Positions 10,130 through 21,700 of a DNA stretch of 64,000 nucleotides are shown here, piece after piece (the first letter of the stretch is position 1; each line of letters starts with the position of its first letter). Position numbers and translations under genes: made by a program. The notes under the pieces are model-generated. The model had not been told where the DNA came from. It did not search any database and was given only the letters and a program-made list of their open reading frames with translations. Origin of the DNA: Zasmidium citrigriseum (taxonomy: Eukaryota > Ascomycota > Dothideomycetes > Mycosphaerellales > Mycosphaerellaceae); the NCBI GenBank assembly GCA_002786025.1, contig NHNW01000007.1:1050027-1114026 (forward strand). Reading direction: 5' to 3'.

Positions 10130-12390
10130 ACCGTCGATAAGATAGATAAGATCTAGCTATTTATAGATAATTTCTAGCTATATATAAGGACTTAGACTAA
10201 GAAGAGTAGTAAGAAGGTTACCCTTTAGAAGTATTAGCTATACTATAAAGGGCGTAAGTTAGTCGGAAAGGGCGTAAAGAGGCTCTATAAGGATATAACG
10301 AAGGGTAATAACTATAAGGTTAGTATAAAGATTACCTATAACTTTAACGATAAGGGCGTTCTTATAGGCTATACTATTAGCTATAATAATAAGGAAGAAG
10401 GCTAGTATAGAGTACGGGCTTAGTATAAGTATAGTAGCTATATAGTCGAATCTATAGACCTATATCGACTTAACTTAGCGCTACTTAATACTACTAGCTA
10501 GAAGGTATACTCTAGCTTACGCGCCTACGTAGTATAGGAGTAAATATAGTCGTTTTATAAGAAAGCTAGTTAATAAGCGTTTCTTAATACTAGTAGTATA
10601 GCTATAACTTAGTAGTATATTCTAAATACTAGAAAGAGCTTTAGGAAGTATTATAAGGATAGATAATTAAAGGGCGCTTATATACTATAGTAAAATTAAT
10701 AGTCTAACTTAGATAAGTAGCTTAAAGAAGGTAAGTATATAGGTCTAAGTTATATTAAGAAGAAAAATTTTTCGGATTTTAGGGAGCTAGTAAAGCCTCT
10801 AATTAGCTAGCTTACTATAAATAAATAATAAACGCGTTAAATTTTATTAAAATTTAATAGCGATTTAATAGGCGGCTACTCCCGTTCGCCGATTACTAAC
10901 TACGCTTTAAAATAATAATAATAGCTAATATACGTTTTAAAAGGATATTTATACTATAACGTTTAAACTACGCGTAATACTAATAATAAGGAGACCTTTA
11001 CGACTATATAGATCTATCTAGACGCGATTGTCTTACTAAGAGAGCGTAGTTTCCTTATAGTAATAGATTCTACTTATAAAACGAATTATATTAGCTAGTA
11101 CCTTTTTATACTCTTTATACGCGATAAATATAGCTAGATATACCCTACTAGCTACTTCCTATCGAAGATAGAAGACAGTAATATTATATTAGAGTATCTA
11201 CGCGTTCTCGTTAAGTAGACTAACTAGAAACTATCGTATATACTAATAGACGACTCTACTACTAAGTAACGAGCTATACGACTTACCTAGCCTAATAGTA
11301 CTCTCTATCCCTAATACCTCCTCTACTACGTCTATATTAAGAGAGCCTACGATCGTAAATTCGCTAGTAAGCTACTTAAAAACGTACGCTAGTATCTCTA
11401 CGCTACGATTATAACGAGAAGGAGTAAGGAAGGGTATTTTAAGTCGATTAGTACTACTAAAGAGGTAGTAAGGTAAGCGGCGGCTATTAAAGCCGGCTAG
11501 TAGTAAGAGCTCTTAGACTATATCGATAATAAAGTAATACTAGTTCTACTACTATTAGCTAACTACTAACGTATATATTTACTCGTATTATAGTAGGTAA
11601 AAGATACTAACTAGGTTAAGTTGTTTTACGGCGTACTTAAGTACTACGATAAGAAGTAGATAGCCGCTAACTTCGCTCTTAAAGGTATAGCTATCTAGTA
11701 TAGTCGTATCGCCGAAGGCTATCGATTACGAGCCGTTATTAGAGCTAACGACTTTAAGACGAAGCTATACCCTCTAGCTTAGCGTAAGGGCGATAAGAAC
11801 GACCTTAAGTACCTACTATCTCGGCTACTATAGTATATATAGCGGCTAATAGGTAGTAAGGTATATACTATAGAGGATCCTAAGTACTTCTACGAGCCTA
11901 GGCTATATAACGACAAAATCGCCTATAACTACTACTTCTTCTATAAATATAAGACGCTCTATAGTTATATCTAGTACCTTTATATTAGTCTCGGCTATAC
12001 GCTTCTTAAGAAGGCCGACTATAATAAATAGATAGTAGTCTTTAATAATAGTAACGATAACGGCTCTAGTACTAGTTTTAATACCTTTAAGCGTAAGTAA
12101 CCTTCTTCTAATAGCTATAATCTACCTTCTAATAAAGAGCTCGCTACTATTAGCTACTACCTTAATATCCGCGAGGCTCTTAATTAATAGTAGTAGGCTA
12201 TATACGACCTTAAAGAGCGCCTTCGCTCGCGAGGTTAGAAGCCTTATAAGGCGCGATATAAAGCTTACTTTAATTACTTCGTAGATCTATTATACTCGGC
12301 TAATAGTAAGGTACGTAGGTAGGCTATAAAACTACTATTTAATAAGTAAGATCTACCGCCCTCTTCGTAGAAGCCTATACTATCTTAAGT
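10130..12390 (+). pseudogene. MULE transposase relic (RIP-inactivated)
   Basis: One plus-strand frame stays in register for most of this span and is broken only by TAG/TAA codons, with no frameshift that I could see. Around 11040-11280 it reads VIDSTYKTN, then YLFILFIRDKYS, YFLSKIEDSNI and LIDDSTTK, matching the MULE transposase core of fungal Hop-type elements (family pattern MDSTHKTN ... FLTxxED ... DxxxA). The upstream part (about 10140-10560) has the basic, aromatic-rich look of the N-terminal DNA-binding region. Met, His, Gln, Trp and Cys codons are essentially missing, as expected after complete CpA-to-TpA change on both strands. It cannot encode protein. Confidence 0.75.
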
Positions 12391-13132
12391 ACTACTACTA
12401 ACTCGGGTAATATCGTCCTATTATATACTAAAATCGACGCTAATTCCCTAGAAGCGTAGTATAATAAGAGGTAGACGAGAAGTAGTAAGAGGAGGTAGTA
12501 GAACTAGTACTTATAGCGAAGCGTTAAAGGGGGGCGGAGCGAGCTAATATATACTTTCTACGATACTAGTAACTACTAGTAGTACGTCTATAGTAGCTAA
12601 TACTACTATATAGGTACTAGCGGCGGTCTAGTAGGTTGCTACGAGCTATAATTAACCCCCTCTATACCCTCTATAATAGTAGCTAGCTTACTAGATACTA
12701 CTAGTAGTAATATACCTACCTAGCTATATAGTTTAGTAGGCTTATATACTAAAACTAATATACTTAGACGGGCGGCTAATATTACTAAGTAAACCGAGCT
12801 TCCTTAGCCGTTTATACGCTCTATAGCGCTCTCTACCCTCTCTACTACTACCTCTCTAGTATTATTATATACTTTAGTATACTTTCTTTAATATTAATTA
12901 TATATATATACCTATAGGTTAGTATAACTAGCCGCCTATATAGTAATTTACCCTCTAACACCTTTAATAACACCTTAAATTACTCTATACTAGTCCTTAT
13001 TACTAAAACTTTAGCCTTATATATAGTCTTATACTTAGGCTAGGTTACCTATAACTATATAATCGCGCGTTTAGTAATAGTCGCTATAGAAACGCCGACT
13101 AATCGGTCGCAGTGGGCCCAGACAGGGGACAC

Positions 13133-13169
13133 TGCAGTAGCGCAACGCTAATATAGGTAGGTATTATAT
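13133..13169 (-). repeat. Right terminal inverted repeat of the MULE
   Basis: Reverse complement begins ATATAATACCTACCTATATT and ends CTACTGCA, pairing with 9221-9258. Outside it is unmutated single-copy-looking DNA that leads into the YTH gene promoter. Confidence 0.7.
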
Positions 13170-13172
13170 ACC

Positions 13173-14204
13173 AGTCCGAAGAAGTCGCGAGTTGGCCCCC
13201 AACTTCCCAGGTCCCTGGTCGGGAGGCGTGCTAGCGTGTCACCCTTGCAGCGGCGATTTCCGTTGCGCAACTTCACTTCACTTCACCTTTCACGCCTCAC
13301 ACGCGTCTTGACTCCACAAGGTCTTTTCATTATATTCCCCTTCCCTGGACTTGTTGCTGCGATCGTCTCAATCGACAGACTACCTCTGAGATCATGAAGC
13401 GTACCAGGAATGATGGTCCAAAGACACAACACAAAATGCAGTAACACAGTCATGAGCTCGTTGAAGGTGCCAATCACGGCGGAACATCCCGCACTCGTGC
13501 GAGTGCCATTATGGATCTCATCTTCATGGCCAAAGACATGCCGTGAAAGACACAGGATGGAAGCGGGACGGGGTGTATGGTGGACAGCTTCATCAGAAGC
13601 CACGTGAAAGATGTAGGTCGAGATTGAGAGGTTGAGTGCACAGTCCCCATCGTAGGAGTCAAGACCAAATGCTTGAATCACATGAGATGCGACAGAAAGG
13701 CTGCCTTGACTCAAATCTTCGCTTCCCTGCTCGAGGCCCCACGGCAGCGAGTGAATGGTCAATTCACTCGAGGAGGCTTCTTCCGCTTTCCACTTCTTCT
13801 TGCTGTCACTTGCTCTCGAATTGCTCACACACAGCTCAGCTACCCCCTTCATCGCAACCATCAATCAGGCGGACCCGCGCAAGACGATCGCAGTCACTCG
13901 ACGGCCTCTATCTTGTACAATACTTGTTGTGCCTGCAACGTCCCGAAACCCGTCACTCGAGAGCGCACAGGATCACCTACCTTCAATTAGCTGCGCGACG
14001 ACTGGCGACCTTTGGTCTCGACATACGTGCGACGAACTGCAAACACTTTCGCTCCTTCCTTCTTTGCACTGCAAGCTTCGGCGTATCCCCGGCAACAGTC
14101 TCGCCCACTCACAACATTTCTGACTCCATCTCGACACCTCAACTCTCACGCTCGTCACAACCGCATGTTCACACCACACGTTGCAATAACTCCACTCCAC
14201 GACC
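13173..14204. other. Intergenic / promoter region of the YTH gene
   Basis: About 1 kb of normal composition between the MULE and the YTH gene. Overlapping frames exist on both strands (minus 13283-13864, plus 13636-14928), but they look like chance frames in GC-rich DNA. A long 5' leader is likely given the pyrimidine-rich tract before 14205. Confidence 0.4.
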
Positions 14205-17200
14205 ATGTCTGAGGGCATGGACAACGACGGCTCCGGCGGCACGACGCCAACCTCACCCAACTTTGACCCAGGCGCTTCCGAGTTCGTGCCACACCGCACG
14301 CCTGCGACCGACAGCCGCACCGCCAGCGGTCAGCTCAGAGCTGCCTTCAACACCATCTCTGGCCCAGCGTCTTCCGGACGCAAGGCCGTACGACCAGGTC
14401 TTCCACTGTTCGCCTCCGACACCTGGTCGCCAACTGCCGAGCGACCAATACGCAGCGCTGGACTTGCGCCGAAGGCCAGCTGGGAGAGCTTCACTGGCCG
14501 CACGGGCACCGCCAATGGCGCTCAGCCGCAAGCATCGCCAGGTCACCGCTTCAACGGTGGCACTCCCACTCACTTCGCGAACAGTCCGCTCTCTGGTCGT
14601 GGCCAGACAGGCAGCTTCAACACCGATGGTCGAGCATTCGATGAAAACATGTCGCCAGGCTTCTCCAACATTCGGTACACACAGACCGCCGAGTACCACA
14701 GCCCCGGCCCGAAGCCCAGCCCCAAGAGTGCGTCTCACTCCACCTTCGCACCGCGCACGGCACCGCTTCCTCAGCGGCCCTTTGGCACTGGAGCTTACAC
14801 GGGCCAAAACTCTTCCAGCGGAGGAAGCAATGTCAGCCAGCAAGTTCCAGTTCCAGGCACGCCAAACTCATCGGCATCTTCGTTTGAGACTCAGGCGTTC
14901 GATGAACACTACTCTGAGGACGACTTGATGTCGCCAGGCAGCGGCTCGATTGCCATCAGCGACCACTACTCCAAGGTCCACCCAGAGCAAACCGGTGCCA
15001 AGGGCGAGGTGTGGACAGAGCGTCAGCATCCACGCAGTCTCCGTCGTGCCCTCAAAGACTCCAGTGCTGAGTGGGAGGAGGCGTATCCCGGTGCTCTCAC
15101 CATCCTCACCTGCATGAATCCTGAAGCTTACCAGATGCCATACGGTGTAAGTAAAATCTCGGCCCTGACTGTCTATTGACTTTACTGACCTCTTTTCCAG
15201 ACTAGAGTCGTCAACATCAAGACCGAGTATCCACGCAATGTCTTGCTTTCCCTCAAGTACTACAAATGGGCCGTCATCGAAAAGGTCGCAGAGCGTATCA
15301 TGAAGGTCTGGGAATCGCGTGGCAACGCATCAGAGAAGGTCCTATTTCTCTTCTCGGTCAACGGCAGCAAGCGCTTCTGTGGCGTCGCCGAGATGAGCGG
15401 TCCTTGGGATCGGAATGACAGCATTCCAAACTGGGAGCACAACCCGGATAGCTCTCCATGTGTTGGGTACGTGAGCATCCGCACATCAACAGTGGGCTTG
15501 ACTAACATTTCGCAGAACCATCCCGTGCATTTGGCTGTTCGTCAAGGACGTCAACTACCATCAGTTCATTCACGTTCGTCAGCGCAACAACGACAATCAG
15601 GTCGGCAATATGTGGAATGGCATGAACTTTGCCAGCGAGACTGGCCGCGAAGTCATGGAGGCGTATGTCAAGTCACCAGCCACCGCCAGCATTCTGGGAC
15701 ATCCTCGCAACTATGCAGAGAACGCGGGTCTACCCCCGGCCAGTGTCCACAACCGTCGTGGCGCTTACAACAGTCGTGGACCACGGGGTGGTCGTGGCGA
15801 TTTCCGTGGCGGCGCTCGTGGAGGCCACGCTTCCTCCCAGCCCTGGCGGCAACGAAATCTCCCCAGCCAGGCCACTGAGGGAGGCTTCGACGCAGACCTG
15901 ACGCCAACTGCGGATACTCTCGCAGGTCAGAGGTACCCCGTTGCTACAGACGGCCCACCACCGAAGTTCAACTCGCCCACATGTGAGGCCGGTCCACGCA
16001 GCCCGATCAAGCCTGGTCAATTGCTGTCGGTCATCGTCAATGACCAAGGCAAGCTGGAGGTCATCGGCATCGATGCCCCTTCTCAGGATCAGGACCATGC
16101 TGGACCACTGGCGCCAACTGAAGGTGGAAGAAGCAGCACGCGTGGTAGTCGAGGAGGCTTGAGAGGTGCTCTGCACGGCGCTCGCTCGCTCGGAAACCTC
16201 CATCAGTCCTCGTCTTCCACTTCTACCGTGCAACCAGGCACTCATCGTCTCCATCCAGCCGCTTCCATGGAGAGTATCGGCCGAGGTCAGAGTCAGGCAG
16301 CTTCCTGGCGGGGCCAAATCTCGCCACTCTCAGCGACGTGGAACAACATGAACGGTGGATCTCACGATGCTCTGCGCTCTCCCGAAGGAGCGTTTGGAGG
16401 CAATATTGGGAGCAATGGCGTTTTCGGAGGCATGTCTGGCATCGGACAGGACACGCCTACCCACCGCCCAGGTTCGAGACGGGCAGAGAGTGTTGCCGCG
16501 AAGGGATTGGAAGTTGCCCGTCCAAGCATGAACTTGCTCAAGGCCAGATTCCATTCCGTTGCCGCAGAGCAGTACTCGATGCAGGCCCAGCTCGACCAAC
16601 CAGACATCAGCGAGATGAACTCTCGCCTCCTGAACGCCAAGATTGCGAGGATACTGGTCGAGAAGCGCGAGATCCAAGCCGAGTTGGGCGTCATGGGCGT
16701 CTATCCGGAGACACTGTCGCCAATGCATCGCAACAGCTTCAGCTCCACTGAGCCGGAGTCTGCTTCATCGGCCAGCGTGCATCAGATCTCTCCAGTCCGT
16801 GCCGAGGATGGTCGTCGGCTCCGCTCCGTCTCAAAGCTGGACTCCCCCAAACCCAACCAGGACTCTTCCAACTTCGACAAGGCACCTGGCGGTAGTCTCC
16901 GTCGCAAGAACCATAAGCCCAACGAATCGTGGGACTTGCAAATCAAGAAGAGCATTTCGGATCTGGTGGACAGTCCAAAGAAGCAGGCTTCGACTCCGGC
17001 CCACCCAGCCACGGCGACCTCTACCTTCTTTCCGGACAACGTGCTGAGCCCCTGCGAGCGTCGTGCCCTCAGCTTCCCAACTCCACGTGGCGTGGACGAC
17101 AAGAAGGCCACTTCTCCGACCAACCGCCAGAACTCGAGCTTTCCTGTCGGCAGCACCAACGGCAGTGACCACGCCTCGTCGACTGGCGGTCAGGACGAAG

Positions 17201-17241
17201 CGGCTCCGCCACGGATTGGCGGTGTTCGCTTGGACTCCTGA
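14205..17241 (+). CDS. YTH-domain RNA-binding protein (divergent m6A-reader family)
   Basis: Three exons: 14205-15146, 15201-15466, 15516-17241; introns of 54 and 49 nt; 977 residues. Residues 1-~300 are disordered and rich in Ser, Gly and Pro. The YTH domain spans about 315-465: TRVVNIKTEYPRNVLLSLKYYKW (first cage Trp, W337), LFLFSVNGSKRFCGVAEMSGPW (362-383), then WLFVKDVNYHQFIHVRQRNNDNQVGN. Both introns cut the domain. The DxWxG stretch that supplies the second cage Trp in YTHDF/YTHDC proteins is replaced here by NPDSSPCVG, so m6A recognition is uncertain. After the domain comes an RGG-rich patch (RGPRGGRGDFRGGARGG), then a long disordered tail with one helical segment, NSRLLNAKIARILVEKREIQAELG. 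A role in mRNA or meiotic transcript control is known for the family and inferred here. Confidence 0.87.
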
Positions 17242-18784
17242 AGGTCATCTTCTACACGATCGATGCCCATCGACCACCTACATTGCCTACGAAACTAGCT
17301 GTTCAGACATATCCGACTGATACGCGGACATCCGGACATTCTTGCACGACAAAACATGCTCTGCTATGGGCGCGTTGTAAGAGCAGGAGACCGTGTTGTT
17401 CATGAATCCAGATGGAAAGCTTCATTGTTGCGAACGAATGATACTCATGTTGCGAGACACCTTTGTCTGCTTGTGCAACGACGAGAAGAATGTCGATGAA
17501 TTGTGAGAAAATTGAATGAGAGATGGAGTTGGATGCTGGCTGGTCTGGCTAGTGTGAGTAGCTAGATAGCTGAGGCTTCCTAATCGTATCTCTCTCAAAC
17601 AGCATTTGCTAAATCTCTTCTCTTACTAGCTTTTGTCAAGTTCGACTAATGCCGCAGTCTGCTCGAGACACAAGCTGCCGTGCCAGTCTGTCAATTCTGT
17701 ACCATGAGAAACGGGCGAACGATAAATCCGCAAAGGGGTTCAAGCAAGAGGCCGAGGTCAGTCATGGTAGCTTTTCCAACCTACTAATGGCTTTTCACAT
17801 GCGGTACGAATAGGGCTTCTCTACTCCACAGCAGTCCAGAAAGGCAAATTGCCTATGTTGGTCTTTCACAAACAACCGTGAGGTTGTCGAACCCTTTGTC
17901 TCCATTTCAATACAACAGTGAGGTGCTGAATAATGTGTTGAATCAGTGACACTGTGGCACACGATCCTCTGCTCTGCTCGGAGATCCTTCGATGACGTCC
18001 GGGGCGTGCCTAGATGCTACGGTATCATGAATATGATAAAAGATTTTACAGCGAAGTTGACAGAAGATAGCGTAAGTGCGACGAGATGGTAGCTCTGAAT
18101 CGTAGGCGTTCGTACCAGAGACACTCGTCGCCACGCCGAGTTAGAAAAGAGTGGTGCTGGTTCGGCTGCAGGCTTCACTTCATCAGCGCCTAAGGAATGG
18201 ACGGCGTTCGGCTTTTGATCATTAGCGTCATGAATGAATATGAATCGTGAGGATATCAATATGCAAGGCGATAGTCGCAAGAAATAAAATCGAGTAGCAT
18301 CTCGGCGGTGTGACAGAGTGTTTTGATTGAGCGCCTCATGTTTGTGTATTTTCATCAGGGTGGCGCTTCCTTCCTTCGGCCAGCGGCTGGGGTGCGGGCC
18401 TTGGCGCTTGCCATCCGATCGCCCCTCGCAGCGTCCAGCACCTCCCAACCTCACACGCCGCCGACCACACCACGCCGACAGCACTGCATACTGTTTTTCA
18501 AGGCCGACGACGACGAGCAGCATGATTCACGCCTAACACGTTGCAAGACAGCCCTCCCAATAGCCTCGTCGGCGGTGCAGGCAAGGAAAGGGCTCTATCA
18601 CTGTCACGCCGAGATACCACGACCGAAACACCACCTGATTACCCACACGCTCATTCACCCACCCAGCTGAAGCCTGCTGTCAGCGTCTGCAGGCTTCACT
18701 ACCGAACCGCACTGCACGAAACCCTCGTGACTTCGGGCCATCCGTTCAACCGCCGCACATCTCGCGTCCAACACGCGAAACGCC
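17242..18784. other. Intergenic, about 1.5 kb
   Basis: Holds the YTH gene terminator and the promoter of the F-box/WD40 gene. A minus-strand frame at 18017-18523 lacks domain character. No RNA gene or repeat recognised. Confidence 0.4.
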
Positions 18785-21700
18785 ATGGCCAGCAACATCG
18801 GCCTAGGGGTCTCGAACCCGGAAGCTGCTCTGTCTACTGCACCGGGCACGCCCACGGGAGAGAACCCGGGCCAGGACGCCTCGACGACTACGACCACGAC
18901 CACCTCCATCATGCCGCCCTACAACTCCACAATGGGCCAGTTCACGCTCGGCCCGGCCACAAAGCAGACCGTCACGACTGTCACGACATATACTACTGTA
19001 CAGCTTCCGCCGTTGATCATGGAGCCCCCAAGAGATCTGGAAGAGCGGGACCCCAAGCAATACCCGCTCGCCAACACCCCTACCCCCGCCAACCTCAAGA
19101 ACTTCGATTTCCAGTTCGGTGGGCAACCTGTGGTATTTCACGAAGCAGAAGACCCGTCTATGGCTGCACGCCAGCATAATGAACTGCAACAGCGTATGCT
19201 GAAGCATAACGGCACCATACGACAAGAAGAGGAGCATACTGGATACCATACTCCAGCACAGAGCATACACATACCTTCTTTCCGGAGGGATGCTCCCGCT
19301 CCTCGCTCTGTCAGTGCTACCAAGAGAAAGGGGACACCGCCGCTGGCAGCCGATGAGGCAGAGCTGGCCAGCTTGGCGAGGAAGACCAAGAAGCAGCGAT
19401 CTTCTCTGCACCGGACTCATTCTGAAATGGCCGAGGTGCCGTCTCTCAACGACAAAGGTGCTGCGAGATCGTTTCCTGCACCAGCAAATACGACTCCGGT
19501 CACACCACACACCGACGTCATGGGAATGCCAAAGGCAGCTGCCAGCAAGACGGGCCTGGGCAAGAGCAGGAATACTGTGCGTCCCTCGCACTCACGAGTG
19601 CAAGAGCTGCAAGATACGAGGGGAGATGCACGTATTGTCGACAGTGACGCGGAAGAGGATCTGCAACACGAACAAGTCTCCTGCGGAGGCAGACAGACTA
19701 AGAGGGCCAGGATCGGGGACCACGCGTTGCATGGCAGCAGTCGTCCTCGCAATGGAGCAACTGCCACTCCACCTCAGGTAGAGTCTGATTTGGAGTCCGA
19801 CGGAGAACACGACACGTCGTTTGACGAGCCACGTCGGCCTACGGTATCGAGCATTGTGACGAGTTCTCAGCAGGACGCGAGCTTGCCCAGCCCAAGCTTG
19901 TCACCCATTACCGCTGCCAACAATCTCAAAACTCGACTCGATCGATCGTTTACTGACCACAATGAGGAAAACGAAAGCGTCGTTAGCAACCTGGACCTCG
20001 AAGATGACAGAAAGACGCAAAGTGCAAAGTCCTTCGAATCGCAATCCTCCCATGCCTCAATGAGACCTCCAGCGGCGTTCAATCTGCAAAATGCAGCTCC
20101 TCAAACTCACACTTCCAGCGATGGGCCGACTATGATGGACATCCCTACCATGTTCACAGCTTTCGACAACATGCCAGAGAACCTACAAACATACGTTATG
20201 TACCAGCTCTTGCGGCGATGCGCAAAGCCGACGCTTCAGATGGTCGCCAATGTGGTTAACCCGGCACTGAAATGCGACCCCTTCAACATCCTGCCCCCAG
20301 AGCTTGGCCTGAACATCACACGCTTCTTGGATGCTCAGAGCATGTGCCGAGCTGCACAGGTATCCAAGAAGTGGCGAAAGATTATCAATTCGGATGAAAA
20401 GGCCTGGAAGGATCTGCTCGACCGCGATGAATTTGTTCTTCCAGAGAACGAAATCGCGAGGGCTGTTCGCGAGGGCTGGGGCTGGCAACACCCTGGTCTG
20501 CACGGCTGGGAGCAGGATCTCAGAATCACCAACATGAGACGATCGCCAGAACCTGCCGATTCGACGATCGTTAGCGACGATGAACTGACTGGGTCGTCTG
20601 CAGTCACCGCGAGAAGTTTGAAGAAGCGATCGATCTTCAAAGCGTCCAGTTCCAGCAAGAAGACAAAGCGACGCCCCGGACAATCGTCATCTTCGCTCAC
20701 CAAGCGGACTGAGCCTCACAATGATCAGTGGCTTAAGCTGTTCAACTCTGCCAAGGGCGCCAACTCTTTTGCCCGAGCCGCAACCCAAGCTGTGCCGTAC
20801 CCAAATGTGGGGTTGGAGAGCCTGCGCAACATGCACCTCTTCAAATCCCTCTACCAACGACACTACCTCATTCGAGAAGCCTGGATGAATAAAGAGAGCG
20901 AGCCCAAGCATTTGGCCTTCAGGGCACATCACCGACATGTGGTTACGTGCCTCTTGTTTGACAGTGACAAGATCCTCACCGGGAGTGACGACACTAAGAT
21001 CAACGTCTACGACACCAAGACGGGAGCTCTGCGCACCAGACTCGAGGGCCATGAAGGTGGCGTGTGGGCTCTTCAATACGAGGGCGACATTCTGGTATCA
21101 GGCTCCACTGACAGGAGCGTGAGAGTGTGGAATATCAAGAGTGGCAGGCTCTTGCAGACCTTCCACGGCCACACTTCGACTGTCCGCTGCCTCGTCATCC
21201 TGAAGCCTGTCCAGGTCGACACCGAGCCGGATGGTACTCCAATCATGATGCCAAAGGAGCCAATCATCATCACTGGATCTCGCGATTCCACCCTGCGGGT
21301 CTGGAAGCTACCAAAGATGAGCGATACGCCTCTCCATCAGGCAGGTCCTCCTGCTAATGACAGAGACAACCCTTACTTCTTGCGTACACTATCTGGACAT
21401 CACAACTCAGTACGTGCCATCGCTGCACACGGCGACACCCTCGTCTCTGGATCCTACGATTGCACTGTGCGAGTGTGGAAGATCTCCACCGGCGACTTGA
21501 TCCACCGACTTCAAGGACACTCGCAGAAAGTCTACAGTGTCGTGCTAGATCATGCCCGCAATCGCTGTATCTCTGGCTCGATGGATAACCTCGTCAAGGT
21601 CTGGGATCTGGATAGCGGTGCATGCCTCTACAACCTCGAGGGCCACACTTCTCTCGTTGGTCTCCTTGATCTGAGTCACGATCGTCTTGTTTCTGCCGCA

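Larger units (their letters stand above)
9218..13172 (+). mobile_element. RIP-destroyed Mutator-like (MULE, Hop-type) DNA transposon
   Basis: About 3.95 kb bounded by imperfect inverted repeats (9221-9258 and 13133-13169) and containing a plus-strand transposase relic. From about 9350 to 13105 CpA and TpG are almost absent while CpG is frequent; this is the RIP signature, not methyl-CpG decay. A direct repeat of 13 matches in 14 (9205-9218 and 13178-13191) flanks the element: it touches the left repeat but sits 8 nt outside the right one, so it may be a target-site duplication or chance. MULE assignment rests on the transposase core. Outer ~100 bp at the left and ~25 bp at the right are not RIP-mutated. 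Confidence 0.75.

Noticed and set aside
13283..13864. 193-codon minus-strand frame upstream of the YTH gene
   Set aside because: No domain character; the opposite strand and a second frame are equally open, as expected in GC-rich promoter DNA.
18017..18523. 168-codon minus-strand frame upstream of the Cdc4-like gene
   Set aside because: No domain character and it sits in the expected promoter.
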